Position numbers and translations under genes: made by a program
Shown: piece after piece, positions 49,054 to 58,657 of the stretch
Position numbering within the stretch: the stretch's first letter is position 1
Layout: every line of letters starts with the position of its first letter
The notes under the pieces: generated by a model
The model's input: the letters and a program-made list of their open reading frames with translations, nothing else
Database searches by the model: none
What the model was told of the DNA's origin: nothing
DNA from: DATCMA01 sp036563645
GTDB taxonomy: Bacteria > Actinomycetota > Actinomycetes > Mycobacteriales > Micromonosporaceae
Reading direction: 5' to 3'
NCBI GenBank assembly: GCA_036563645.1
Contig: DATCMA010000058.1
Coordinates: 83,482 to 147,481, forward strand
DNA length: 64,000 bases

Positions 49054-51545
49054 CCCTCATCGCCGCGTTGCCGGATACCGAGGACCCCACCGCCGTCTAC
49101 GAAGCGTTCTCCGGTTGGGTGGCGGAGCAGGGCATCACCCTCTACCCCCACCAGGAAGAAGCGCTCATCGAGATCGTTTCCGGGGCGAACGTCATTCTCA
49201 ACACCCCCACCGGCTCCGGGAAGAGCCTGGTCGCCACGGGCGCGCACTTCGCCGCGCTCGCCACCGACCGCGTCTCGTTCTACACGGCGCCGATCAAGGC
49301 ACTCGTCTCGGAGAAGTTCTTCGCCCTCTGCGAGATCTTCGGCGCCCGCAACGTGGGGATGTTGACCGGGGACGCCAGCGTCAACGACGACGCGCCGATC
49401 ATCTGCTGTACCGCCGAGGTGTTGGCGAACATCGCGCTGCGCGAAGGCGCCGAGGCCGACGTCGGCGTCGTCGTGATGGACGAGTTCCACTTCTACTCCG
49501 AGCCGGACCGCGGGTGGGCCTGGCAGGTACCGCTGATCGAACTCCCGCAGGCGCAGTTCGTGCTCATGTCGGCGACCCTCGGCGACGTCACCCGCTTCGA
49601 GCGGGATCTGACCCGCCGCACCGGCCGCTCCACCGCGGTGATCCGCTCGGCCCAGCGTCCGGTCCCGCTGACGTACTCGTACGTCACGACGCCGCTTCAC
49701 GAGACGCTGGAGGAGCTTCTCGAGACCAAGCAGGCGCCGATTTACGTCGTGCACTTCACCCAAGCCTCGGCGTTGGAGCACGCCCAAGGGTTGATGAGCA
49801 TCAACGTCTGTACCCGGGCGGAGAAGGAGGCCATCGCCGAGGCGATCGGCAATTTCCGGTTCACCGCCGGGTTCGGCCGGACGCTGTCCCGGCTGATCCG
49901 CCACGGCATCGGCGTCCACCACGCCGGGATGCTGCCCAAGTATCGGCGGCTGGTCGAGACGCTCGCCCAGGCCGGCCTCCTCAAGGTCATCTGTGGGACG
50001 GACACCCTCGGTGTGGGAATCAACGTGCCGATCCGCACCGTCGTCTTCACCGGCTTGACCAAATTCGATGGGACGCGGACGCGCCTGCTCAAAGCACGGG
50101 AATTCCACCAGATCGCCGGACGGGCCGGGCGCGCCGGTTTCGACACCGAGGGCCGGGTCGTGGTGCAGGCCCCGGAGCACGTCATCGAGAACGAGCGCGC
50201 GCTGGCCAAGGCCGGCGACGACCCCAAGAAGCGGCGCAAGGTGGTCCGCAAGAAACCCCCAGAGGGCACGATCACCTGGAGTAAAGCCACCTTCGACCGC
50301 CTGGTCCAGGCCGAGCCGGAGCCGCTGACCTCCAGCTTCACCGTGAGCCACTCCATGCTGCTCAACGTCATCGGCCGCGGCGGGGACACCTTCGCCGCCA
50401 TGCGGCACCTGCTGGAGGACAACCACGAGGACCGCAAGTCGCAGCTCCGGCACATCCGCCGCGCGATCGCCATCTTCCGGGCGTTGCGCGACGCCGGTGT
50501 GGTGGAACGGGACCCCGAGACCGGCTCGATCCGCCTGACCAAAGACCTCCAGCTCGACTTCGCGCTCAACCAGCCCTTGTCGCCGTTCGCGCTCGCGGCG
50601 ATCGAGCTGCTCGACAAGGAGTCGCCGACGTACGCGCTGGACGTGGTGTCGATCATCGAGTCGACGCTGGACGACCCGCGGCCGGTGTTGGCGGCCCAGC
50701 AGTCCAAGGCCCGGGCCGAGGCGGTCGCCCAGATGAAGGCGGAAGGGCTCGAATACGAGGAACGGATCGCGCTGCTCGACGCGGTCACCTACCCGAAGCC
50801 GCTGGAGGAGCTGCTGGAAACCGCGTACGAGATGTACCGGCGGGGGCATCCCTGGGTCGCCGACTACGAGCTGTCTCCGAAGTCGGTCGTCCGGGACATG
50901 TACGAGCGGGCGATGACCTTCACCGAGTACATCAGCTACTACGGACTGTCCCGCTCGGAGGGTCTGGTGTTGCGGTACCTCGCCGACGCGTACAAGGCGC
51001 TGCGGCAAACGGTCCCGGGGGACGCCAAGACCGAGGAGCTCATCGACCTGGAGGAGTGGCTGGGCGAGCTGGTTCGGCAGGTGGACTCCAGCCTCATCGA
51101 CGAGTGGGAGCGGCTGCGCGACCCGATCGAGCAGGGCGCGGAGCCCACGCTCGTGGTCGACGAGCGGCCTCCCGCGGTCACCGCGAACGCGCGGGCCTTC
51201 CGGGTCTTGGTCCGCAACGCCATGTTCCGCCGCGTGGAGTTGGCCGCGCTGCGCCGCTACGACGAGCTGGGCGAGATGGACGCCGAATCCGGGTGGGACG
51301 CCGAGCGCTGGGCCGAGGCGATGGAGCGGTACTTCGCCGAGTACGACTCCCTCGGCACCGGCCCGGACGCGCGGGGTCCGGCACTGTTCATGGTTGAACA
51401 AGGGCGCGACCGCTGGACGGTCCGCCAGATCTTCGACGACCCGGAGGGCGACCACGACTGGGGTATCAGCGCCGAGGTGGACCTGCGGGCTTCCGACGAG
51501 GCGGGCACGGCGGTCATCCGCGTCCTCGACGTGGGTCCGATGTAA
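49050..51545 (+). CDS. Ski2-like DEAD/DEAH-box RNA/DNA helicase
   Basis: An 831-residue superfamily 2 helicase. Motif I TPTGSGKS, motif II DEFH (VVMDEFHFY), motif III SAT (LMSATL), motif V GTDTLGVGIN and motif VI QIAGRAGRAG are all present. The C-terminal half lacks the Ski2 stalk but has a family-specific domain (DUF3516-like) seen in actinobacterial proteins. Starts at ATG 49050. Probably an RNA helicase with a role in RNA processing. Coupled to TrmB. Confidence 0.9.
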   Translation: MTLIAALPDTEDPTAVYEAFSGWVAEQGITLYPHQEEALIEIVSGANVILNTPTGSGKSLVATGAHFAALATDRVSFYTAPIKALVSEKFFALCEIFGARNVGMLTGDASVNDDAPIICCTAEVLANIALREGAEADVGVVVMDEFHFYSEPDRGWAWQVPLIELPQAQFVLMSATLGDVTRFERDLTRRTGRSTAVIRSAQRPVPLTYSYVTTPLHETLEELLETKQAPIYVVHFTQASALEHAQGLMSINVCTRAEKEAIAEAIGNFRFTAGFGRTLSRLIRHGIGVHHAGMLPKYRRLVETLAQAGLLKVICGTDTLGVGINVPIRTVVFTGLTKFDGTRTRLLKAREFHQIAGRAGRAGFDTEGRVVVQAPEHVIENERALAKAGDDPKKRRKVVRKKPPEGTITWSKATFDRLVQAEPEPLTSSFTVSHSMLLNVIGRGGDTFAAMRHLLEDNHEDRKSQLRHIRRAIAIFRALRDAGVVERDPETGSIRLTKDLQLDFALNQPLSPFALAAIELLDKESPTYALDVVSIIESTLDDPRPVLAAQQSKARAEAVAQMKAEGLEYEERIALLDAVTYPKPLEELLETAYEMYRRGHPWVADYELSPKSVVRDMYERAMTFTEYISYYGLSRSEGLVLRYLADAYKALRQTVPGDAKTEELIDLEEWLGELVRQVDSSLIDEWERLRDPIEQGAEPTLVVDERPPAVTANARAFRVLVRNAMFRRVELAALRRYDELGEMDAESGWDAERWAEAMERYFAEYDSLGTGPDARGPALFMVEQGRDRWTVRQIFDDPEGDHDWGISAEVDLRASDEAGTAVIRVLDVGPM

Positions 51546-51596
51546 CGAGCGGTCGTCCGCTCCGCCGCCTGGCGCCCCGCCAGCGGCCACGGGACG

Positions 51597-51614
51597 CGGG
51601 GGCCACGACCCCCG
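51597..51614. terminator. Possible hairpin terminator between helicase and YeiH genes
   Basis: A six-base GC stem (cGGGGG/CCCCCg) around a six-base loop lies between the convergent stop codons. No T run. Confidence 0.45.
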
Positions 51615-51662
51615 ACGAGGGCGACCTGCGGTCCGCGCCCTCTCACGTCGGGATGCCGCCGG

Positions 51663-52727
51663 CTATCCCACGAGCGTCAGTCCCACCAAACTGACCGCAC
51701 AGATGGTCACTGTGGACGTAAGTCCGAGCACCATCCGGGAGCCCGCCGCGCGGATGAGCCGCACCAGCTTGACGGAACACCCGAGAGCAAACATGGCCCC
51801 GGTGAACAGCAGTTTCTCGACGATGGCGACCGTGTCGAGGACCGCAACGGGCAATATTCCCGCGGTCCGCACCACCACGGCCACCAGGAATCCGACGAGG
51901 AACAGGGGCACCACGGGAGGGCGCTTGCCGGACGGCGGGGAGGTCCGTCGCGACCACAGCCCCACGAGTGCCACGATGGGGGCGAGGAGGGCGACCCGCG
52001 TGAGCTTCACGACCACCGCGGTGGCGAGGGCGGCCGAGCCAACTGCGCCCGCGGTGGCGACGACCTGAGCGACCTCGTGCACGCTCGCGCCGGCCCAGAC
52101 GCCGAACAGGTCATCGCTGATCCCGAGGGGCACGGCGACCACGGGCAACAGGAAGATCATCATCGTCCCGTACAGCGAAACGAGCGCGACGGTCGAGGCG
52201 ACCTCATCCTCGTCGGCGTCGATCACACTGTTGACCGCAACGACGGCCGACGCGCCGCAAATTGACACGCCAGTGGCGGTGAGAATCGTCTGCCCGCGCG
52301 ACAATCCCATGGCGCGCCCCACCCCCAGCGTCACGACGAACGTCAGACAGACGGCGCTGAGCACGAGGACGAGGGTCGGCCACCCCAGTCCGAGGATCTC
52401 GGATATCGACAGTCTCAGGCCGAGCAGCACGACGCCGATCCTCAACAGCCGCCGCGCGCAGAGGTCAAGCCCGGGCCCGAAATGGCGCGGAATCGACACC
52501 ACGCTCGAGACGAGAATCCCTAGGACCATCGCGACGACCAGCGGACTGAGCGGAACCGCAAGGGACACCCCGAACGCCACCGTCACGCCGACAGTCGCGA
52601 ACGCGAGACCAGGCAGTCGCGGCCACTGGAGCGCTCGTCGAATTCCGGCGTATTCCCGACGTGATTGCCGCCGTCCAGGGGAAGGCGTGATTCTCCTGTG
52701 CCTCTTCTCCAATTGGTGATCCGTCAT
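51663..52727 (-). CDS. YeiH-family putative sulfate/anion exporter
   Basis: A 354-residue membrane protein with about ten helices of the YeiH (PF03601-type) family. Typical stretches: GISDDLFGVWAGASVHEVAQVVATAG and GLRLSISEILGLG. Members are annotated as putative sulfate exporters. The ATG at 52727 overlaps the TauE-family stop. Last gene of the catabolic operon; it probably removes an anion formed by the pathway. Confidence 0.9.
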   Translation of the reverse strand: MTDHQLEKRHRRITPSPGRRQSRREYAGIRRALQWPRLPGLAFATVGVTVAFGVSLAVPLSPLVVAMVLGILVSSVVSIPRHFGPGLDLCARRLLRIGVVLLGLRLSISEILGLGWPTLVLVLSAVCLTFVVTLGVGRAMGLSRGQTILTATGVSICGASAVVAVNSVIDADEDEVASTVALVSLYGTMMIFLLPVVAVPLGISDDLFGVWAGASVHEVAQVVATAGAVGSAALATAVVVKLTRVALLAPIVALVGLWSRRTSPPSGKRPPVVPLFLVGFLVAVVVRTAGILPVAVLDTVAIVEKLLFTGAMFALGCSVKLVRLIRAAGSRMVLGLTSTVTICAVSLVGLTLVG

Positions 52728-53452
52728 AGTGAGACTACCCCCCTCACGATGCCGGCTGTCCCGCCAATAGCCGCCACCACAAGCGCCAGCACAAAGCACT
52801 GCTTTTCTGGGATTTTGTTGGCGACGATCGCACCGAGCAGGGCTCCGATTCCCACGCCCACCACCGCCGCGCTCAATTCCGTCCAGCCGGCGGACGGCCA
52901 TCCCTTCACGAGCAGAGAAGTGAAATTGACAGATATGTACGTCACCTGGGAGGTCGGAATGAACGATGCGATCGACCAGTTCGTCGTAGCCGCGTAAATC
53001 GCAATCGGCGGGCCACCGACACCCGCAATCGCGTTCATAAACCCCGAGCTAGCGCCCGCTCCGATGATTCCCCACCGTCCGGCCAGCGCGGGAATCGCCG
53101 GACGCCGCATCGCCAGGACGGCCGCGACGAGTACGGCAGCGCCAACGACAATCGACAGGAAGGGCGACGGCAACGTGAGGGCAATCCACCCACCGGGAAT
53201 CACCGCTAGGACGCCGGGCACCACGAGGTACGGCAACCGCTTCCAGTCCACATCTCGCCAAGTCAACGCAAGAATGGCAAGGTTGATGCCCAGGGACGTG
53301 AGATTGGACAGGATCACCCCTTGCACAGGTCCAAGAAGGATGCTGTAACACGGTGATACGATGAGCGCGAACCCGATGCCGGTCGTGCGCTGAATAACCG
53401 AGCCAACGATCGCTATTATCGCTAGCCCAACCAAGGTGAGATTGAGGTTCAC
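52724..53452 (-). CDS. TauE/SafE-family sulfite exporter
   Basis: A 242-residue membrane protein of eight helices, beginning NLTLVGLAIIAIVGSVIQRTTGIGFALIVSP and containing GVGGPPIAIYA, the two family signatures of TauE/SafE. The GTG at 53452 opens the first membrane segment; earlier in-frame codons lead to a charged stretch. Family members export sulfite, sulfoacetate or other organic anions. It lies 204 bp downstream of the IclR gene and is coupled to the YeiH-like gene. Confidence 0.88.
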   Translation of the reverse strand: MNLNLTLVGLAIIAIVGSVIQRTTGIGFALIVSPCYSILLGPVQGVILSNLTSLGINLAILALTWRDVDWKRLPYLVVPGVLAVIPGGWIALTLPSPFLSIVVGAAVLVAAVLAMRRPAIPALAGRWGIIGAGASSGFMNAIAGVGGPPIAIYAATTNWSIASFIPTSQVTYISVNFTSLLVKGWPSAGWTELSAAVVGVGIGALLGAIVANKIPEKQCFVLALVVAAIGGTAGIVRGVVSL

Positions 53453-53656
53453 TTCTCGCTCATCTCGCCGATGGAATAACCAGTCGGCTACCCAGCCCGC
53501 ATCACGGCGCGGTTCGATAGCCGAACGAAGGACCCCTCCACGCAGCACCTCACTGTGAGGGAATATCGACCGTCAAGGTGTAGATAGTGCGGAACGTCGA
53601 CGTCGAGCGACCAGCTTCCGGCAATGCTCCGTCAGGTCCTGAAAAATTCCACCCCG

Positions 53657-54451
53657 TCAGCTGACACGGCGAACGCCCCTGCTGAATCGCTCAGATATTT
53701 CCGCCGCAATTCTTCGCACGTATTGACCGAGCTCATGCATGCGCTCCTCCGTGATGCGGTAGGCCGGTCCAGCGACGCCAATCGAGGCGACCGCGATGCC
53801 GAAACGGTCCAGAATCGGAGCTGCTGTCCCACACAGATCTGCCTGCCAGGCACCGAAGTTGACCGAGTAGCCGCGCTTACGCGTAGCCGACAACTCCTTG
53901 AGGAGCTCGTCGGTCGTGGCGGGCGTGTTCGCCGTAAAGCGAGTGAGTGGCTGTTTCAGCAAGTGCACGGCGTCTTCCGGCTTCTGCCAGGCAAGGATCG
54001 CCTTGCCTGTCGCCGTGCAGTGCGCCGGCACTCGCTGGCCAAGCCGGGTCTGTACCCCGACCGATTGACTTCCGGCTATCCGAATGACGTAGACAACTTC
54101 GCCACCATCGAGCACACCAACATGGCACGTCTCGCCGCAGTGCTCCGCGATCTGCCGGGCATACGGCTCGATCTCCGTCAGAGCGAGCCGTACCTCGACA
54201 GCCCGCGAGCCCAGCTCCCACAACCCCATCCCGAGGCTGTAATGCCCTTGGCCATGGTTGACCAGGAGGTTATGGCGCACGAGGACGGAGGCGAAGCGGT
54301 GCACGCTACTCTTGGGCAGACTTGTGCGGGCGGCAAGCTCGCCGAGCGACAATGACGCTTCGCCCGGTCGAAACGCCTTGAGAATGTTGACGACTTTATC
54401 AATAACCGTCGGACGTCCCGACTGCGCCACGATGTTGTTCGTCTCTGTCAT
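53657..54451 (-). CDS. IclR-family transcriptional regulator
   Basis: A 264-residue regulator. The N-terminal winged helix-turn-helix (LSLGELAARTSLPKSSVHRFASVLVRHNLL) binds DNA and the C-terminal domain (about 80-255) binds a small ligand. A GGGCGGGGG stretch precedes ATG 54451; GTG 54466 is alternative. It sits inside the catabolic operon and is its likely controller, most simply binding the palindromic elements at 63300 in the operon promoter. Confidence 0.93.
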   Translation of the reverse strand: MTETNNIVAQSGRPTVIDKVVNILKAFRPGEASLSLGELAARTSLPKSSVHRFASVLVRHNLLVNHGQGHYSLGMGLWELGSRAVEVRLALTEIEPYARQIAEHCGETCHVGVLDGGEVVYVIRIAGSQSVGVQTRLGQRVPAHCTATGKAILAWQKPEDAVHLLKQPLTRFTANTPATTDELLKELSATRKRGYSVNFGAWQADLCGTAAPILDRFGIAVASIGVAGPAYRITEERMHELGQYVRRIAAEISERFSRGVRRVS

Positions 54452-54494
54452 GTCCCCCGCCCTCACGCCATTCCGGGCTCTCCTGCACGCGTGA

Positions 54495-55316
54495 TTAGCT
54501 GGTTACCGATGTCGATGCGTCTTTTGCGGTCGACGGTCGACTCCGGTTGGATAGCCTGTCGTGCAACGCGGCCGCGCGCTGCTGTGGCTCGCCGGTGCTC
54601 AGGCAGAGAGCGAACAATTTCCGTTCGTAGTCGATGCCCGTCTCAAGATCAACATCGAACGAACGAACGACGGCATCCCGGGTGGCCTGGTAGGCAAACG
54701 ACGGCTGCTCACCCAACTCCTTGGCAATGGCGATCGCCTGGGTCAGCAGCGATTCCGGCGGGACAATTTGCGTGACAAGCCCAATCCGGAACGCGGTCTG
54801 CGCATCGATCGGATGTCCCAATAGACACATGTGCAACGCCCACCCCTGGCCGACGACTCGCGCGAGGCGCTGGGTGCCGCCGCTGCCCGGCAGCACGCCA
54901 ATCCGGATCTCCGGTAAGGCGAACGTCGCCTTCTCCGACGCAATCCGGATCGCGCATCCCAAGGCGAACTCGAGGCCCGCGCCGATGCACGCGCCGTTGA
55001 TCGCCGCGACGATCGGTTTGCTCAACGTCTCCGCCACGTGCGGCAGGCGACGCCGGACCTCCGCCCCTCGGGATAGTTCGCTATGCGTTGTCCGGAGCTG
55101 AAGCTCGTTGAGGTCCGCGCCGGCGGAGAAGGCTTTGTCACCCGCCCCTGTCACGACGATCGCGCGTACCGCGTCGTCATTCTCCGCGGCGAGGAGACAG
55201 TCAATGAGTTCCTCCCGCAGCTCCAGGCGCATGGCGTTGCGCTTCTCAGGCCTATTCAGCCACACAACCAATACACCGTCGTTGAGCTCGTACTTGAGGT
55301 CGTTGTATTCCTTCAT
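54495..55316 (-). CDS. Enoyl-CoA hydratase/isomerase family protein (crotonase)
   Basis: A 273-residue crotonase-fold enzyme. The oxyanion-hole strand GAGDKAFSAGADLNEL, the second oxyanion glycine in NGACIGAGLEFALGCAIRIA and the acid position in LPEIRIGVLPGSGGTQRL (Glu) are in place. ATG 55316, after AGGAAAA, was preferred over ATG 55349, which has no ribosome-binding site. It hydrates or isomerises an enoyl-CoA in the pathway. Tail residues beyond the domain are serine-rich. Confidence 0.92.
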   Translation of the reverse strand: MKEYNDLKYELNDGVLVVWLNRPEKRNAMRLELREELIDCLLAAENDDAVRAIVVTGAGDKAFSAGADLNELQLRTTHSELSRGAEVRRRLPHVAETLSKPIVAAINGACIGAGLEFALGCAIRIASEKATFALPEIRIGVLPGSGGTQRLARVVGQGWALHMCLLGHPIDAQTAFRIGLVTQIVPPESLLTQAIAIAKELGEQPSFAYQATRDAVVRSFDVDLETGIDYERKLFALCLSTGEPQQRAAALHDRLSNRSRPSTAKDASTSVTS

Positions 55317-55352
55317 GTGGTTTTCCTGATGTGATAAGGCGTCAGTCATCAG

Positions 55353-56768
55353 TTAGTCGGAAACCGCGCTATTCAAATGCGCGGACAAGGTTCGAATCTT
55401 CGTCCGTTCCCCCATCGTCATGAGCTCGTCCAAGAGGCGTTGTGCACTGTCCTGCGAGAGCCGCGCCGCCGCGCAGTGGAGAAATTTTCTGCGAAGTTCA
55501 TGTGCGGACAGGGGATTGTCGGGATGTCCCCGATTGATGGGTACCTCTACCACGAGCCGGCGACCATCCTTCGTCATGGCCTCAGCACGCCCGGGGAACG
55601 AGTACGGGTACGGGGAATCCTCCCACCGCACCGCGGTGACCCGCTGCGCGACCGCACGGAGATCATCACGGCGCAGCGTCTCCTCGGTAAAGCTGTCCCG
55701 GGTGACGTGCCCGTCGACGAGCGCAATCGCCACGAGCCAGGGCAGGGAGAAGCGCAAGCCATAGACGCTATTCGGTTCGAGTTTCGCTGGCCATGGCTCG
55801 GCGATGAGGCGGAATGTTTCCGGGGGAATATGGCAGTGAACCGTTTCGAGGTTTTTCGCCGATAGCCCCTCACGACGCAACGCCACGATTGCGTCGATGA
55901 CCGCGTGCGAGAAGTGGCAGGCCGGATACGGCTTTGTCGACACGCGCAGGATCTCCCAGCGCTGCCCCAGGTCACGGAACTCGTCGGTGAGCTCCGGCCG
56001 GCTTCCAATACACGCCTCGAATACTCCGAATCGTCCTTCGAGCACCTGGTCTGGACCGGTAACACCCTCTCGCGCCAGAATGGCGGCCACGACGCCGGTC
56101 TGAGCGGCGAGCGCGGGATTGAGCAGTTTTCCCGAACTCCCATTGCTCAGGTAGGCATTGATGCCCCCCGCGCCGCTACCCGCCAGGCCGAGGGCGTGCA
56201 TCACCTCGGTTTCGGTGAGTCCGAAGACGACGGCAGCCGCGGTCGCCGCGCCGAAGACCCCTGCAACCGATGTCGGATGCCACCCTCGCCGATGCAGCTC
56301 TCCTCTGGAGGCGAGCCCGATCCGCGCCGCGACCTCCCAACCGGCGACCACCGCCTTGAGTACGGTCTCCGCGTCTGCGTCGCAGAGCTCGGCGGCGGCC
56401 CAAGCCGCGGGGACGACGCACGTGCTGCCATGGACCACCCCAGCGGTGTGGGTATCGTCAAAGTCCTCGCTGTGCACGCTCGCGGCGTTCACGAGCGCGG
56501 CGGTGGGCGCGCTGGTTCGCAAACCCTCGCCCCAAATCGTGGCGCCGTCCGTCGTCACCGGAGACCACACCAACGCTGCGCGCGTCATCCGCGCGATCAC
56601 GTCAGCTCGCGAACCCGCCAAGGCGACACCCAGGGTGTCGACGATACGGTCGATCGCGGCACGCCGTACCTGGTCGGGAAGGTTGCCAGCCCGAAGGCTG
56701 GCAACCAACCGCCCGATGGACGGGGAGACGGTGCCGTTGCCCGCGTTGGTTGCCACCTCGTCGGTCAC
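55353..56768 (-). CDS. MmgE/PrpD family protein
   Basis: A 471-residue protein of the 2-methylcitrate dehydratase/iminodisuccinate epimerase family. Conserved stretches: DDTHTAGVVHGSTCVVPAA, GWHPTSVAGVFGAA, KPYPACHFSHAVIDA and ALVDGHVTRDSF. Members dehydrate, epimerise or decarboxylate tricarboxylic or dicarboxylic acids. It starts at GTG 56768. In this operon it suggests that the substrate carries more than one carboxylate, but specificity cannot be read from sequence. Confidence 0.88.
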   Translation of the reverse strand: MTDEVATNAGNGTVSPSIGRLVASLRAGNLPDQVRRAAIDRIVDTLGVALAGSRADVIARMTRAALVWSPVTTDGATIWGEGLRTSAPTAALVNAASVHSEDFDDTHTAGVVHGSTCVVPAAWAAAELCDADAETVLKAVVAGWEVAARIGLASRGELHRRGWHPTSVAGVFGAATAAAVVFGLTETEVMHALGLAGSGAGGINAYLSNGSSGKLLNPALAAQTGVVAAILAREGVTGPDQVLEGRFGVFEACIGSRPELTDEFRDLGQRWEILRVSTKPYPACHFSHAVIDAIVALRREGLSAKNLETVHCHIPPETFRLIAEPWPAKLEPNSVYGLRFSLPWLVAIALVDGHVTRDSFTEETLRRDDLRAVAQRVTAVRWEDSPYPYSFPGRAEAMTKDGRRLVVEVPINRGHPDNPLSAHELRRKFLHCAAARLSQDSAQRLLDELMTMGERTKIRTLSAHLNSAVSD

Positions 56769-56771
56769 CGC

Positions 56772-57749
56772 TTAGGACACCTCGACGCCGTCAAAAACCA
56801 GGTCGGCAGCCCGCAGGTCCTTGCTGAGGACGCCCGCCTCCTTGAGGAGATTCGCTGTCGTCTGCAACCCACGGATCTTCGTGGTCCACACCGTTCCCTC
56901 GGCCCGGATAGCGGTGAGAACCTCCTCTCGAGGAGTCTTGTCGCCCTTAGCGGCGAGAATGTCCGCGGCACCTTCCGGATTGGACGTGATGTAATCGACC
57001 GCCTTCTTCAGAGCCTCGAGCAAGCCACGGCGCGCCTCCGGGTTGCGCTGGTCAAAGTCACCGCGCGCGACCGCCACGATGAGGCAGTGCTCGCCGAAGA
57101 CGTCGTGGCTATTGAGGATGGACTTGGCATTCGCAGCCCTCTCCTGGCCAATGAACGGCGGCTGCGCAAAGTGAGCAGTCACCTCTTGGCCGGACAGGAG
57201 TGCGGACATCGCGTCCGGGTGCGGCAGACCGACGAGCTGGTTATCGAAGGCCTTGGGGTCACCGAGCTGCCTCATCGCCGCCACCTTGAGGGTGTACGCC
57301 TGATGGCTGCTCGGCCCGGGCAGCGCGATGCGGTCCGACGGACCGAGGTCGGCGATGGACGTTACCGACGCCTTCGTGGTCATGAGCTCGAGCGGCATCT
57401 CCTCCAGACAGCTGATGGCCTTGAGATCCGCTCCGCCATCAACCGCCTTGAGGAAAGGCCCAATTCCCATGTACCCGACGTCGACGGACCCAGAAATCAT
57501 CTGCTCGACAACGGCCCCGCCGCCGGAGAGCTGCACCTCCTCAATCGTGGTATTGGGCAGCTGGTCCTTGAGGTACCCCGATTCCATCATGACCACGTGC
57601 GGCAGATACGCGAGCCCGAATTGCGGAGCCAGGGTCAACTTCCCCGATCCGCCTCCGGAGCCTGAATCGTCGTCACCACAGGCCGCCGCCAGCGATAAGG
57701 CCACCGCAGAAGCCGCGACCGCACCGGCAACACGCGCCAATTTTCGCAT
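56772..57749 (-). CDS. ABC transporter substrate-binding lipoprotein (NMT1/SsuA-like)
   Basis: A 325-residue lipoprotein with a signal peptide ending in a lipobox (LSLAAAC) and a glycine-serine linker. The mature part has the two-lobe layout of the NMT1/TauA/SsuA group: FGLAYLPHVVMMESGYLKD, SGGGAVVEQMISGSVDVGYMG and the C-terminal helical region. These proteins bind sulfonates, aromatic or small carboxylates or pyrimidines. Next to the matching permease and ATPase. Confidence 0.9.
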   Translation of the reverse strand: MRKLARVAGAVAASAVALSLAAACGDDDSGSGGGSGKLTLAPQFGLAYLPHVVMMESGYLKDQLPNTTIEEVQLSGGGAVVEQMISGSVDVGYMGIGPFLKAVDGGADLKAISCLEEMPLELMTTKASVTSIADLGPSDRIALPGPSSHQAYTLKVAAMRQLGDPKAFDNQLVGLPHPDAMSALLSGQEVTAHFAQPPFIGQERAANAKSILNSHDVFGEHCLIVAVARGDFDQRNPEARRGLLEALKKAVDYITSNPEGAADILAAKGDKTPREEVLTAIRAEGTVWTTKIRGLQTTANLLKEAGVLSKDLRAADLVFDGVEVS

Positions 57750-57823
57750 GGAATCTCTTCCTCCCCGAATTTTTCACCTATTTGTCACATACGCCGTCAC
57801 AGTGCGGGCTCGTCCTAAGGTGC

Positions 57824-58657
57824 TCAGTTCGAAGACAAGCCCCACCGCATAACCGTCTTAGACTCGATCTTCGACAGGAGATACTCGACTGCGAGACCAA
57901 TGGCGATGATGGTAAACAAGCTGGCGAACACCTTGTCGCTGCGCAGGTTGTATCGCTCTACGACAATGAGCCAGCCGAGGCCACCCTGTCCTCCGATGGC
58001 GCCGAAGACGAGCTCGGCGGCGATTATCGTCCGCCAGCCGTAGCCCCACGCGATACGGAAACCGGTGAGCAGGCTCGGAAGTGCCGCGGGCAGGAACACA
58101 TGCACCAGGTAGCGCCACGAGCGGAGGCCGAGATTCTGTCCCACCCAGCGGAGCTGTAGCGGTACCGCCTCAAATCCCGCATTGAGATTCAAGGCCATCA
58201 CCCAAATCACCGCATAGACGATGACGAAGACGATCGGGGACGGACCGACGCCGAACCACAACAGCGCCATGGGAAGCAGCGCAACCGAGGGCAACGGGTT
58301 GAACATCGCGGCCAAGGTCCGCAAGGCCGCTCGGGCGCCGGAATGGAAGACGGCGAGAGCACTTAGGACGAGAGCTAGCACCGCGCCGACGGCGATCCCC
58401 TGGCCCAACAGCCTGAGTGTCGTCCCAGCTGCCTTGATCAGCTCGCCCGACGAGGCCATGTCCCACCACGCGGTGGCGACGGATGTGGGCGACGGGAACA
58501 GCAGCGGGTTGACATCCATCACTTCGACGTAGAGCCACCAGATGACCACCACCGCTGCCACAGTCGCCACCTGGGCGACGGGTAGCCGCGTGTCGCGAAC
58601 ACGGACCGTCCGCGACCGCGAGGCGGGCTTTTTCGCCAGCGTTAGTTGCGTCATCAC
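57824..58657 (-). CDS. ABC transporter permease (SsuC/TauC-like)
   Basis: A 277-residue inner-membrane permease with six helices. The EAA-type loop lies in ALPSLLTGFRIAWGYGWRTIIAAELVFG, which contacts the ATPase. GTG 58657 overlaps the ATPase stop as GTGA. Forms the channel for the substrate delivered by the binding lipoprotein. Confidence 0.93.
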   Translation of the reverse strand: MMTQLTLAKKPASRSRTVRVRDTRLPVAQVATVAAVVVIWWLYVEVMDVNPLLFPSPTSVATAWWDMASSGELIKAAGTTLRLLGQGIAVGAVLALVLSALAVFHSGARAALRTLAAMFNPLPSVALLPMALLWFGVGPSPIVFVIVYAVIWVMALNLNAGFEAVPLQLRWVGQNLGLRSWRYLVHVFLPAALPSLLTGFRIAWGYGWRTIIAAELVFGAIGGQGGLGWLIVVERYNLRSDKVFASLFTIIAIGLAVEYLLSKIESKTVMRWGLSSN